Positions 15,839-24,213 of a stretch of DNA of 42,154 nucleotides are shown in pieces (the stretch's first letter is position 1; the number at the start of each line of letters is the position of its first letter). The stretch comes from JAFDVL01 sp043719385. Its GTDB lineage: Bacteria; Acidobacteriota; Blastocatellia; RBC074. The stretch is taken from contig JAYSTY010000285.1 of the NCBI GenBank assembly GCA_043719385.1, positions 1 through 42,154 on the forward strand. Reading direction: 5' to 3'. A model generated the notes under the pieces. It ran no database searches. It saw only the letters and a program-made list of their open reading frames with translations, and had not been told where the DNA came from. Position numbers and translations under genes: made by a program.

Positions 15839-18103
15839 ATGGAAACCTCCACTAAATCTTCGATCAAGCTTTTCCGCCCGTTCATTGCTGCTGAAGTCAA
15901 ACTTCGTGAATTAACTCCGGTTCCCCTGATTTTAGGGACTCTGCTGGGAATTGTGTTCGGCGCATCATCGCTGTATTTAGTCCTGAAAACGGGGCTGACG
16001 GTGAGCGCTTCGATTCCTGTCGCAGTCATTTCGATTACGATTTTTCGCCTGCTGGCAAAGATGGGGTTGAAGAACGCGACGATTCTGGAAAACAACATCG
16101 TCCAGACAGCAGGCTCGGCGGGTGAATCCATCGCGTTTGGGTTTGGCGCGACGATGCCTGCGATTATGATTTTGGGTTTTAATCTCGAAATTTTAAATGT
16201 GATGTTAGTAGGAGTATTGGGTGGATTACTCGGAATCCTGATGATGATTCCGCTGCGACGGGCATTGATTGTGCAGCAACATGGAGTCCTGAAATACCCC
16301 GAAGGAACCGCTTGCGCCGAAGTGCTCAAAGCTGGTGCGGATGATGAATCCCTGCAAGCTGCCATCGCTTCGGGATCAGGGTCGGATGTCAGTGCGACGA
16401 AAATTGGCGCAAAAACAATCTTCACTGGATTTGGCATCGGACTGGTTTATAAATCTGCGATGTCTGCGTTTCGGCTTTGGAAAGAAGTGCCAGAAAAAGT
16501 TTTCGGCGCACCTTTTAAGGGCGGTTCCATCTCCGCAGAAATTTCTCCTGAGTTACTCGGCGTCGGCTACATCATCGGACCTTATATTGCTGGCTTGATG
16601 GTTGGCGGCGGCATCCTCGCCTATCTTGTCCTGATTCCTGCGATACAATTTTTTGGTGGCGCTTTAAATCAACCGCTTGATCCGGGAACGAAATTAATCA
16701 GCGAAATGGGACCAGATGAAATTCGCAGCGCGTATGTATTGTACATTGGCGCAGGCTCTGTCGCAGCCGCCGGAATCATCAGCGTCTTTCGTTCGATTCC
16801 AGTGATTTGGGGCAGTATTCGCAGTGGCCTGCGCGATCTAACGGGAACAAAAACTGCCAGCGAAAATTCCTTGCGCACGGAACAGGACATTCCCATCAAA
16901 TGGGTCATCGCCGGCATTGTCGCGTTGATGATTTTGATCGTTTCGTTTCGTTCGTTGCAGATGAATTTTCTTGGCGCACTAATGATTGTCTTATTCGGAT
17001 TTGTCTTCGTCACCGTCTCTTCGCGGCTTACGGGCGAAGTCGGTTCTTCATCCAATCCTGTTTCGGGGATGACCTACGCGACACTGTTGTTGACCTGTTT
17101 GATATTTTTGATTGTCGGTTGGACTGCGCCGCCATATTACGTCACCGCGTTGTCGGTCGGGGCCATTGTTTGCATCGCGTGTTCCAATGGCGGGACGACT
17201 TCGCAGGATTTGAAAACGGGTTTTTTAATCGGAGCTACACCCAAATATCAGCAGATCGCTATTCTCTTTGGCTCGCTCGCCTCCGCGATTGTTTTGGGGC
17301 CGATTTTATTAAAGCTCAACGATAATGGCACGGTTTACATGCCAATCAAATCCGCGACAGAATTGCACGCGAATGTGGCAGAATTAAAAGAGCGTAAACC
17401 TATCAAAGGCGCACAGGCAGACGGTAATTCTTATCTCGTCTGGCATCATACCGATCAAAATGGTGAGACGAAAAAATATCTGGTCAACGATCAGGGAACG
17501 CCTGTTTATCTGGTTGATCCTGGCATTAACGGACAATACAAAACTCGCCCTGATGGCTCATCTGTGCCTAAATTCGATGCCCCTAAAGCGGTGCTGGTTT
17601 CTTACATCATCAAAGGAATTCTTAATCAAAAATTGCCGTGGGGCTTAGTTTTATTAGGCGTGATGATTACGATTATGCTGGAATGCGCGGGAGTTCCTTC
17701 GCTGGCTTTTGCCGTCGGAGTTTATTTGCCGATTTCAACTTCGATGCCGATTTTTATTGGTGGATTGATTCGCTGGGGAGTTGATTTATATCTGCGCAAA
17801 AAACTGGCTGCGCAAAACCTGACCGAAGATGAATTCAACGCGCAAGCCGATCAAAGCCCCGGCGTCCTGATGGCTTCAGGCTACATCGCAGGCGGTGCGA
17901 TTGCCGGTATTATCATTGCGTTTCTCGCCGGAGTATTGACCAGCACAAATGATAAAATCGAAGCCTGGTCAAAAGCGCACAACGCCTTTTTTGTGGGTGA
18001 TAATGCAAATCTCTTATCGCTCATTCCGTTTGCACTTTTAATTGTCGTCCTGTACCTGACCGGGCGAGAAAAAATTCTGACCTCTCGTACTCTTGAGAAT
18101 TGA
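15839..18103 (+). CDS. OPT-family oligopeptide/metal-chelate transporter
   Basis: Inner-membrane transporter of 754 residues with about 14 hydrophobic helices, proton-coupled uptake of oligopeptides or metal-siderophore complexes in known relatives. Start chosen at ATG 15839; the TTG two codons earlier has no ribosome-binding support. The N-terminal LRELTPVPLILGTLLGIVFGASSLYLVLKTGLTVSASIP and the NIVQTAGSAGESIAFG block are typical of bacterial OPT proteins. A soluble insertion of about 85 residues (roughly 500-585, DNGTVYMPIKSATEL to VPKFDAPKAV) lies between two helices. Substrate cannot be read. Isolated between the HNH remnant and the minus-strand ATP-grasp gene. Confidence 0.9.
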   Translation: METSTKSSIKLFRPFIAAEVKLRELTPVPLILGTLLGIVFGASSLYLVLKTGLTVSASIPVAVISITIFRLLAKMGLKNATILENNIVQTAGSAGESIAFGFGATMPAIMILGFNLEILNVMLVGVLGGLLGILMMIPLRRALIVQQHGVLKYPEGTACAEVLKAGADDESLQAAIASGSGSDVSATKIGAKTIFTGFGIGLVYKSAMSAFRLWKEVPEKVFGAPFKGGSISAEISPELLGVGYIIGPYIAGLMVGGGILAYLVLIPAIQFFGGALNQPLDPGTKLISEMGPDEIRSAYVLYIGAGSVAAAGIISVFRSIPVIWGSIRSGLRDLTGTKTASENSLRTEQDIPIKWVIAGIVALMILIVSFRSLQMNFLGALMIVLFGFVFVTVSSRLTGEVGSSSNPVSGMTYATLLLTCLIFLIVGWTAPPYYVTALSVGAIVCIACSNGGTTSQDLKTGFLIGATPKYQQIAILFGSLASAIVLGPILLKLNDNGTVYMPIKSATELHANVAELKERKPIKGAQADGNSYLVWHHTDQNGETKKYLVNDQGTPVYLVDPGINGQYKTRPDGSSVPKFDAPKAVLVSYIIKGILNQKLPWGLVLLGVMITIMLECAGVPSLAFAVGVYLPISTSMPIFIGGLIRWGVDLYLRKKLAAQNLTEDEFNAQADQSPGVLMASGYIAGGAIAGIIIAFLAGVLTSTNDKIEAWSKAHNAFFVGDNANLLSLIPFALLIVVLYLTGREKILTSRTLEN

Positions 18104-18129
18104 TGCGGTGAATCTCCGCCTCAGAAACT

Positions 18130-19338
18130 TCACGTAGTCGGTTTATCCGGCGCAGGAGCCGAGGCATAAAAATCCTGATAAAACCGTGCGGTATAATTTT
18201 CAATTAATGATTGCACACGTTGTTGATCGGGCGACGCTACGATCAGGCCAGCGTGGTTTTTTTTGTTCACGCGGTAAATGATTTCAGGCTCGTTGTAAGC
18301 TGAAGTATCAGGAGCTTCCTGACGCGCCAGGGACAAAATAATTCCAGCGTAATTTTGTTTTACTTCAGGGAGTGAATAGCCTGAGTTTTGACATTGGGCG
18401 ATTTCCACCCGCGCCCACTCCGTCCATAAATTAATTCCGGTCGCGGCTTTGACAACCTCAGCGATGTAAGCTCCGCCAACGCGCGAGGCAGTTTCCAGAA
18501 AATAAAATTGTCCGTCGGCGCTGCTCTTGATGAATTCGGTATGCGTCACGCCGCGTACCAGCTTAAAAGCTTTGATGATCTCTGCGTTCAGGGTTTGCAA
18601 CGCTACGTCATTTGTTGATCCACGTGGAATTCCGCCCGTCGTAAAAATCCCTCCGTCGTGCATGACATTCAATGGTGGCGCACCGTATTTGTGAACTGCG
18701 GCGAAGACTACTTTGTTTTCTGAGACGACAGAATCAACGTGGAAAATTTCACCAGGAATATATTTTTCCAGGACCTGAAAAGATTGCTGATCGCCCAATT
18801 TATCCAAAGTGCGCCACAACTCTTCTGCCGCATAGATTTTTTTGATGCCGAGCGCCGAAGCCGAAGTGCGCGGTTTGAGTACCCAGGGTGGCGGGACACG
18901 CGCCATAAATTCACGTAAATCGTCGTAGTTGATAACGGGCGAAAATTCCGGCACATGGATGCCGGAATCTTTGGCCTGCACACGCATCGCTAATTTATCG
19001 CGGAAGTAACGCGCCGTCGTCTCACCCATCCCCGGCATGCGCAAATGTTCGCGGAGCGCGGCGGCGATTTCAATGTCGAATTCGTCCAGCGCAATGATGC
19101 AATCAATTTTGCGGGAACGCGCAATGTAGCTGATGGCGTAAGTGATGTCCGGTTGTCTGGTCATTTCTGCCACAAGCAGCAATTCGTCAATTGCGGTGTG
19201 CGGCCAGAGCGGGGAGTCTTTCAGCTTTTCAACGGTGACGAGAATCACGTGACAGCCCTGGTTTTTGAGTTCACGCAGCAGGTCTTCACCTTTTTCGTAA
19301 CTGGCAAGGCAGAGCACGGTTGTAGGTTGCGGGTTCAT
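18130..19338 (-). CDS. ATP-grasp superfamily ligase
   Basis: Predicted carboxylate-amine/thiol ligase of 402 residues, substrate unknown. Order: N-terminal Rossmann-like domain (TTVLCLASYEKGEDLLRELK, CHVILVTVEKL, IDCIIALDEFDIEIAAALREHL), then the ATP-grasp fold with RYFRDKLAMRVQAKDSGIHVPEF, the ATP-binding lysine region PWVLKPRTSASALGIKK, the hinge VLEKYIPGEIFHVDSVV, and the metal-binding HTEFIKSSADGQFYFLETASRVGGAY (Glu and the Arg that close the active site). It begins six bases after the response-regulator stop, so the two share an operon. Resembles carbamoyl-phosphate-synthase-like grasp proteins used to make small peptides or amides. Confidence 0.82.
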   Translation of the reverse strand: MNPQPTTVLCLASYEKGEDLLRELKNQGCHVILVTVEKLKDSPLWPHTAIDELLLVAEMTRQPDITYAISYIARSRKIDCIIALDEFDIEIAAALREHLRMPGMGETTARYFRDKLAMRVQAKDSGIHVPEFSPVINYDDLREFMARVPPPWVLKPRTSASALGIKKIYAAEELWRTLDKLGDQQSFQVLEKYIPGEIFHVDSVVSENKVVFAAVHKYGAPPLNVMHDGGIFTTGGIPRGSTNDVALQTLNAEIIKAFKLVRGVTHTEFIKSSADGQFYFLETASRVGGAYIAEVVKAATGINLWTEWARVEIAQCQNSGYSLPEVKQNYAGIILSLARQEAPDTSAYNEPEIIYRVNKKNHAGLIVASPDQQRVQSLIENYTARFYQDFYASAPAPDKPTT

Positions 19339-19344
19339 AAACGC

Positions 19345-19959
19345 TTAACCGGGATTGAGTAATTGATCTTGTTGCGTGCGCCAATGCTGATAGCATTCGG
19401 GGCATACGCCGTGACTAAAATCTGTCCCTGTATGCTGGTGCAAATAAACTTCGATTTGTTGCCAGTAATCGTTATCATCACGGATTTTCTTGCAAAACAT
19501 GCAAATCGGCAAGAGTTCCTTAAGTTGTGTGACCTGCGACAGTGCTTGTTCCAGTTCAGCAACCTTAACGGAATAGGCTTCCTGTAACGCCAGGATGCGT
19601 TCACCGGATTTAATTCTGGCGCGTAATTCGAGGTTATTAAAAGGCTTGAAAATATAATCATCAGCGCCTGCGGCTAATCCTTTGGCCACATCACTGACAG
19701 AGGTATTCGCCGTCAGCAGGATGACATAAGTATAAGACTGCGTCGGTTGCGCACGGAGTTTTCGGCAAATTTCGGGGCCGGACATTTTGGGCATCACCCA
19801 ATCCAGAATGGCGAGGCCGGGCGCTGATTGTTGCTGTAATTGTTCCCAGGCGAGCGCACCGTCCGCCGTTGAAATTATTTCATAGCCCCAGTCAGTTAAA
19901 TTAGCTTCCAGCAGATGACGCGCAATCGGGTCGTCCTCTGCGACCAGTATTCGTTGCAT
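19345..19959 (-). CDS. response regulator with C-terminal cysteine motif
   Basis: Two-component receiver of 204 residues, AAGGAA before the ATG at 19959. The receiver domain covers 1-120: acidic pair Asp9-Asp10, phosphoacceptor Asp53 (ILDWVMP), Thr in LLTAN, Lys105 (FKPF). A coiled-coil helix follows (LQEAYSVKVAELEQALSQVTQLKELL), then a tail with CMFCKKIRDDNDYW and HGVCPECY, a paired CxxC arrangement seen after PAS or REC domains in many signalling proteins and possibly metal-binding. No DNA-binding domain or output enzyme, so it likely acts through protein contacts. No histidine kinase lies nearby. Co-transcribed with the ATP-grasp gene. Confidence 0.88.
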   Translation of the reverse strand: MQRILVAEDDPIARHLLEANLTDWGYEIISTADGALAWEQLQQQSAPGLAILDWVMPKMSGPEICRKLRAQPTQSYTYVILLTANTSVSDVAKGLAAGADDYIFKPFNNLELRARIKSGERILALQEAYSVKVAELEQALSQVTQLKELLPICMFCKKIRDDNDYWQQIEVYLHQHTGTDFSHGVCPECYQHWRTQQDQLLNPG

Positions 19960-20051
19960 GAATTTCCTTTACGCAAGCCTGAAAACTCACGTGAAAATGA
20001 TAAAGGGGCGAAAAACGAAAGGGGAAAAGATACCACTAGTAGTTATTGTTT

Positions 20052-20102
20052 GTTAGTTTGCGCCGCACAGTATAGCGCGTGAGTCAGGCGACGCAAACTA
20101 AC
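20052..20102. repeat. 11-bp inverted repeat between the TolC-like gene and the response regulator
   Basis: GTTAGTTTGCG at 20052-20062 pairs exactly with CGCAAACTAAC at 20092-20102 across 29 bases. It begins on the minus strand 16 bases after the TolC-like stop. Position suits a 3' hairpin of that transcript; no strong U-tract follows. Confidence 0.5.
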
Positions 20103-20118
20103 CAGAGGTGATGACGAA

Positions 20119-21786
20119 TTATTTCTTTTCGTCGTTGGGATTGGCTTCTGATTTGACTTCGATATTGTTGCTGGACAGGGTCGTCGCGATGTCGCGTTGC
20201 AGTTGCGCAACCGCTTTGTTGTAATCGGTCAGCGCCCGCAACTCTGTTCCTTTGGCTTGTGCCAAATCAGTTTGGCGCTGCAACACTAAAAACGTAGTGG
20301 ACAGTCCCGCCTGAAAACGTTTTTCTTCGCCGCTCAATTGTTGCTGGGCATAGTCTCTGGCTAAGCGGGAAGCTTCAACTCGTAATCTGACCAGTTCAAT
20401 GGTCTGGAGGTCGTTGCGAATTTGCGCTTCGATCCCCTGGACTGTATTACGAACCTGCAAATCCAGTTGATGACCGACAACAATTGAACGACCAAGATTC
20501 GCTTCCGCTATTTTGTTTTTCCAGGGAATTGCAATGGAAACGCCGACCCGAAAGGTTGGATATTTATTTGAGAGCAAATTTTTGAGCGAAGTCGGATAAC
20601 CGCCAATGAAATCAGGCGAGACCCGTGTGGCGTCAACTGCGTCACCAGCTAAACCCGCAATGCTGTAAGAGGCAAAAGCATCAACCTGGGGTTTGGTTTG
20701 ATCGCGGAAATACTCAGAATCGGAATCGTTAATTTCCTTTTGAAATTGCAAAATATTTAGTTCCGGGCGGTTTTGCCGCGCCAGCTTGAAAGCCTCATCA
20801 ATCGTCAAATTCACAGGCTGGATTTCAAATTGTTCTGCTGGTTCGATTTTGGTATTCCAGATTTCAGAATCCGGCCCGCTTACCACTAATTGCTTCAGGG
20901 TATTTTCAGCCTGCGAAACGGCATTCATCGCCGAAAAAACCTGGGTGCGTCGGGTTTCAACCGAGGTTGCCGCCGTGACGACATCAATCGGTGCCAGCGT
21001 GCCAACTTCGACCTGGCGTTGATTGTTGGAAAGCTGTGTTTCCGCCAGTTTCACTGCATCGCGCTGAATTTCTTCGTCCCTGATCGCAAAGGCTAAATCC
21101 CAGTATGCCTGCTGGACGTTGGCAATAATTTGAATTGCTTTTTGGCGAAAGGTCGCATCGGAAAGATCAAGTCGCTTCCGCGAGATTTTAATTTGGCGGC
21201 GATTCAAATCCGTTTTGAAATTGCGCTTCAACGGTTGCGTAAAGCTCGCCGAAAAAGAAGGATTGTAAGCGGGACTCAGCAGGTTGGTATTGCTGCTGTT
21301 GCGGTTATTATTGAAATTAGCCTGGAACGTTCCCCCGGTTTTTTCGACCGGATGAATCATGCCAAAATTATAAACAAATGTATTGGTTGTCACCGCTTTA
21401 TTGCTGGTTCCGCTGAAGGCGAACGCATTTGGGGTCCGTTGCGGAGAATAGGAAAGGGTCGAAGTAAAGATTGGATCATAGATGCCACGCGCAGCAAATA
21501 AATCATATTCAGCCAGCCGGACATTTTCTTTTTCAATCATAATGTCGACGTTATTTTCCAGTGCTGCGAAAATGGCATCCTTTAACGACCAGCGCACAAT
21601 TTTATTGGGGTCTAATCCAGTGGTTCGTTGCGGGATAGGGCGCGGTTTGATTTGTCCAATCTGGATTCCGGCCCCCTGCTGATTCGTCGTGGGAATCGGT
21701 GTTTGCGCCACTCCACTCAGGGTCAAAATAGTGGCGCTCACCACAGCGATAATTAAACGGGGTAATTTTTGCGAACTTAAATTCAT
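20119..21786 (-). CDS. TolC-family outer-membrane efflux protein
   Basis: Outer-membrane channel protein of 555 residues forming the exit duct of tripartite export systems. Start moved to ATG 21786, which has GGAG five bases upstream and opens a signal peptide (LPRLIIAVVSATILTLSGVAQ). Two outer-membrane-efflux repeats are visible: SLKDAIFAALENNVDIMIEKENVRLAEYDLFAARGIYDP and later NLTIDEAFKLARQNRPELNILQFQKEINDSD, with coiled-coil helices (QLSNNQRQVEVGTLAPIDVVTAATSVETRR; EEKRFQAGLSTTFLVLQRQTDLAQAK). The membrane-fusion and pump partners are not in the window. Separated from the downstream response regulator by about 160 bases with a hairpin. Confidence 0.9.
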   Translation of the reverse strand: MNLSSQKLPRLIIAVVSATILTLSGVAQTPIPTTNQQGAGIQIGQIKPRPIPQRTTGLDPNKIVRWSLKDAIFAALENNVDIMIEKENVRLAEYDLFAARGIYDPIFTSTLSYSPQRTPNAFAFSGTSNKAVTTNTFVYNFGMIHPVEKTGGTFQANFNNNRNSSNTNLLSPAYNPSFSASFTQPLKRNFKTDLNRRQIKISRKRLDLSDATFRQKAIQIIANVQQAYWDLAFAIRDEEIQRDAVKLAETQLSNNQRQVEVGTLAPIDVVTAATSVETRRTQVFSAMNAVSQAENTLKQLVVSGPDSEIWNTKIEPAEQFEIQPVNLTIDEAFKLARQNRPELNILQFQKEINDSDSEYFRDQTKPQVDAFASYSIAGLAGDAVDATRVSPDFIGGYPTSLKNLLSNKYPTFRVGVSIAIPWKNKIAEANLGRSIVVGHQLDLQVRNTVQGIEAQIRNDLQTIELVRLRVEASRLARDYAQQQLSGEEKRFQAGLSTTFLVLQRQTDLAQAKGTELRALTDYNKAVAQLQRDIATTLSSNNIEVKSEANPNDEKK

Positions 21787-21880
21787 GTCTTCTCCGAGAT
21801 AAACCAAATAGCTTTAATATTGCAGACTAGCTTTCCGTTCCTTACGAACTCTGAGGGCGGATGGTTGCAAAAAAATTGGG

Positions 21881-21962
21881 ACAGTACCGCGAGCCGTAGC
21901 GCATCGGGTTGCCTTCAGACCCCGTCGCTACCGCTCCGGGTACAGTACCGCGAGCCGTAGCG
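21881..21962. repeat. GTAC-centred palindromic repeat with a 21-base exact direct copy
   Basis: The unit starting ACAGTACCGCGAGCCGTAGC occurs at 21881-21901 and again, identical over 21 bases, at 21942-21962. Between them CGCTACCGCTCCGGGTAC (21926-21943) is the inverted form, so 21926-21962 is an imperfect palindrome centred on the GTAC-AGTAC region. The same palindrome reappears at 35170-35210. It lies between argJ's stop (21986) and the TolC-like start (21786), downstream of argJ. Confidence 0.75.
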
Positions 21963-21985
21963 AGCCGGGTTTCCTGCACTTTGCT

Positions 21986-23224
21986 CTAAGTACGATAATC
22001 CGCATTGATCCTGATGTAATCTTCGGTCAAATCACAAGTCCATTCCGTGACTTCAGCCGCACCCTGATGGAGGTCAACCGTAGTTTTGACCTCATCTGAC
22101 TTAAGAATTTCCAGCGCTTTCACTTCATCAAATTTCAATCCGCGCCCCTGTCGCGCCACAAACAAGTTGCCGAGTTTAATGTCTACCAGTGAAATATCAA
22201 ACCTGACTCCGGCGCGTCCGGCGGCGGCTAAAATTCGCCCCCAGTTGGCATCTTCGCCGGCGATGGCAGTTTTGACCAGTGGGGAAGTGGCGATAGTTTC
22301 CGCAATCCGATGCGCCATTTTTTCGTTCGGCGCATTTTTAACGTGAATCGTGAGGAGCTTTCTCGCGCCTTCGCCGTCACGTGCGACCTGAATCGCCAAA
22401 TCCTGGCAGACCTCAATTAAGCCTTTCAGAAATCGTTCATAATCAGTTCCCTCCGCTTTTTCAATAAGCGGATTTTCCGCCGCGCCATTCGCCAAAACCG
22501 CCAGTGTATCATTCGTCGAAGTGTCGCCATCAATCGTGACGCGATTAAAACTGACATTCACGGCTTTATTGAGCGCAGTCTGTAAAACTTTTTTGCTGAT
22601 CGCCGCATCCGTCGTCACAAACGAAAGCAACGTCGCCATGTTTGGATGAATCATTCCTGCGCCTTTGGCAACACCCGCGATGGTGACGCGCTTGCCGCCG
22701 AGTGTAAATGATTTCGCCGCCCGCTTCGGTTTCGTATCCGTAGTCATGATTGCTTCTGCAATTTTTGCGCCATTCTCCGCTGCTAAATTTGCCGTCGCTG
22801 CGCGGATGCCAGCTTCGAGCAATTCCATCTTGAGCTGAACGCCAATCACACCGGTTGAGCAGACTAAAATTTCACGGTCATCGCAGTTGAAGAAATCAGC
22901 GAGAAGCTGTGTAGTCCGATGCGAATTCGCCAAGCCTTCTTCGCCTGTGACAGCATTCGCGCAACCAGAATTCACGATGATGGCGCGATGCGTTTTAGCG
23001 CGGAGGTGTTCACGCGAAACCAATACTGGTGCGGCTACGACAAGGTTTTGCGTAAAGACGGCAGCGGCTACAGCAGGTCGTTCAGAAAAAATAATCGCCA
23101 AATCTTCCCCGGATTTTTTGAGTCCACAACGCGTCGTCGCGGCGAGAAAACCTTTGGGTAAAAAGTTGGATGATTTAGATTTTGAATTTGAAATTTTAGT
23201 CGTGGGTTTTGGCGTCGTTTTCAA
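21986..23224 (-). CDS. argJ: glutamate N-acetyltransferase / amino-acid acetyltransferase
   Basis: Arginine-pathway enzyme that moves the acetyl group from N-acetylornithine to glutamate, and may also use acetyl-CoA. 412 residues, full length. Landmarks: the substrate-site motifs NSGCANA and CSTGVIG, and the autocleavage site GAGMIHPNMATLLSF with the nucleophile Thr198, where the precursor splits into alpha and beta chains. The N-terminal 20 residues are a polar extension. Last gene of the minus-strand arginine cluster, but separated from the argA-like gene by two accessory genes. Confidence 0.95.
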   Translation of the reverse strand: MKTTPKPTTKISNSKSKSSNFLPKGFLAATTRCGLKKSGEDLAIIFSERPAVAAAVFTQNLVVAAPVLVSREHLRAKTHRAIIVNSGCANAVTGEEGLANSHRTTQLLADFFNCDDREILVCSTGVIGVQLKMELLEAGIRAATANLAAENGAKIAEAIMTTDTKPKRAAKSFTLGGKRVTIAGVAKGAGMIHPNMATLLSFVTTDAAISKKVLQTALNKAVNVSFNRVTIDGDTSTNDTLAVLANGAAENPLIEKAEGTDYERFLKGLIEVCQDLAIQVARDGEGARKLLTIHVKNAPNEKMAHRIAETIATSPLVKTAIAGEDANWGRILAAAGRAGVRFDISLVDIKLGNLFVARQGRGLKFDEVKALEILKSDEVKTTVDLHQGAAEVTEWTCDLTEDYIRINADYRT

Positions 23225-23314
23225 TCTTTCGGTTCCTTAATTTTGGTTAGAAATGGTTGTTCAGTTTTGGGAATTTGGTGTTCGTAATCGAACGCAAGAT
23301 CAACGTAATTAGTT

Positions 23315-23847
23315 TTAGTTACATCCTTTGACTGGCAAGATTTTATCTTTGTAAATGCACAAAATGTCTTCGATTTCTTGAGGTTCAAGTCCTTGCAAAG
23401 CTTTTGGCATTTCAGACATTTCCAACCAATCACGATTTACAGTCTCAAGCCCATAATTCTTCGCCCCTTTTCGGGTTCCAGCATGAAGATATATTTTTTG
23501 CGGATATAAGTTCAGATATGCCCCGATCCGCAACGCGGCATCATAAACGTAAACTTCGGAAAGCCCCTTTATGTCCTCTAGTCTTTTTACGATTAACCAT
23601 AGGCTGTGAAACGAAGAACTGTTGATTATTTCAACTGACTCATCAAGCAATATTTTATTTGCTGTTGGCATTAGGACACGTTTTATTCTATTTTGATGGG
23701 AATAGTTCTTACCATTTCGTTTATAGCAAAGCAGGCGTTTTTTATTACAGATTCGAATGACGGTTGCCGACGGAACCAGTCAATTTGTCTTTGTAGATTA
23801 GGTCTATGGTTTATTTGATAATGCCTGATTATTACTTCCCAATTCAT
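23315..23847 (-). pseudogene. conserved hypothetical protein (about 178 residues) broken by one frameshift
   Basis: Two frames read as one protein. The first starts at ATG 23847, one base after the DUF2164 stop and behind GGAAG, and reads MNWEVIIRHYQINHRPNLQR... to KNACFAINE. The second frame picks up with NGKNYSHQNRIKRVLMPTAN and runs to the stop at 23315, through VYVYDAALRIGAYLNLYPQKIYLHAGTRKGAKNYGL and LEPQEIEDILCIYKDK. Restoring one A in GAAATGG (minus strand, near 23711-23717) joins them. I recall intact homologues of this kind in various bacteria, with no known function. Unrepaired, a 54-residue and a 118-residue piece remain. The DNA is AT-richer than the arg genes around it. Confidence 0.6.
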
Positions 23848-23848
23848 C

Positions 23849-24124
23849 TTAATTTCTTCCTCGCTTCTGCCGCTCAGTTTTGCGCCAGTACTGGAATTCA
23901 TCTTCAAAAACCTCGTATTCAAGTTCGCTCACGCGCGTTTGCATTCGCTCTTGTGCATCGGCTACGCCTTTGTTGTAAATGCTGGGGCCGATTTCTTCTA
24001 CGATAAAATTGAAGAGCGCACCCACCGCAATATTTCCAATCTCCATTTCCAGATTTTCCTGGCAGTACTTTTGCAGCGAAGTTATCGCTTCCTGTTTTGT
24101 TTCTTTTGATAGTTCAATCGGCAT
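23849..24124 (-). CDS. DUF2164-family protein
   Basis: Small soluble protein of 91 residues matching DUF2164: IELSKETKQEAITSLQKYCQ at the start, then GNIAVGALFNFIVEEIGPSIYNKGVADAQ and the closing EFQYW. Entirely helical by eye; the family has no assigned function. The following gene starts one base after its stop, so they are translated as a pair. A hairpin element separates it from the argA-like gene upstream. Nothing links it to arginine metabolism apart from position. Confidence 0.85.
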   Translation of the reverse strand: MPIELSKETKQEAITSLQKYCQENLEMEIGNIAVGALFNFIVEEIGPSIYNKGVADAQERMQTRVSELEYEVFEDEFQYWRKTERQKRGRN

Positions 24125-24130
24125 AAATTA

Positions 24131-24212
24131 AGTCTAACAAACTTCAGTTTGTTGAAGTTCTGGTCGCTGTATACGTGCTGCGAAGCCGCAACAAACTGAA
24201 GTTTATTGGACT
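24131..24212. repeat. hairpin element 3: 24-base inverted arms after the argA-like gene
   Basis: Arms 24131-24154 and 24189-24212 are reverse complements at 22 of 24 positions, spacer 34 bases. The left arm is itself a hairpin, AACAAACT-TC-AGTTTGTT. The element begins one base after the argA-like stop (24214) on the minus strand and ends seven bases before the DUF2164 start. Confidence 0.8.
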
Positions 24213-24213
24213 G

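Noticed and set aside
21881..21962. CRISPR-like direct repeats
   Set aside because: Only two direct copies with an inverted copy between, no regular spacers and no cas genes; it is a palindromic repeat.
23381..23392. tRNA T-loop-like string (GGTTCAAGTCC)
   Set aside because: Flanks cannot form the T stem or an acceptor stem, and it lies inside a coding frame on the other strand.
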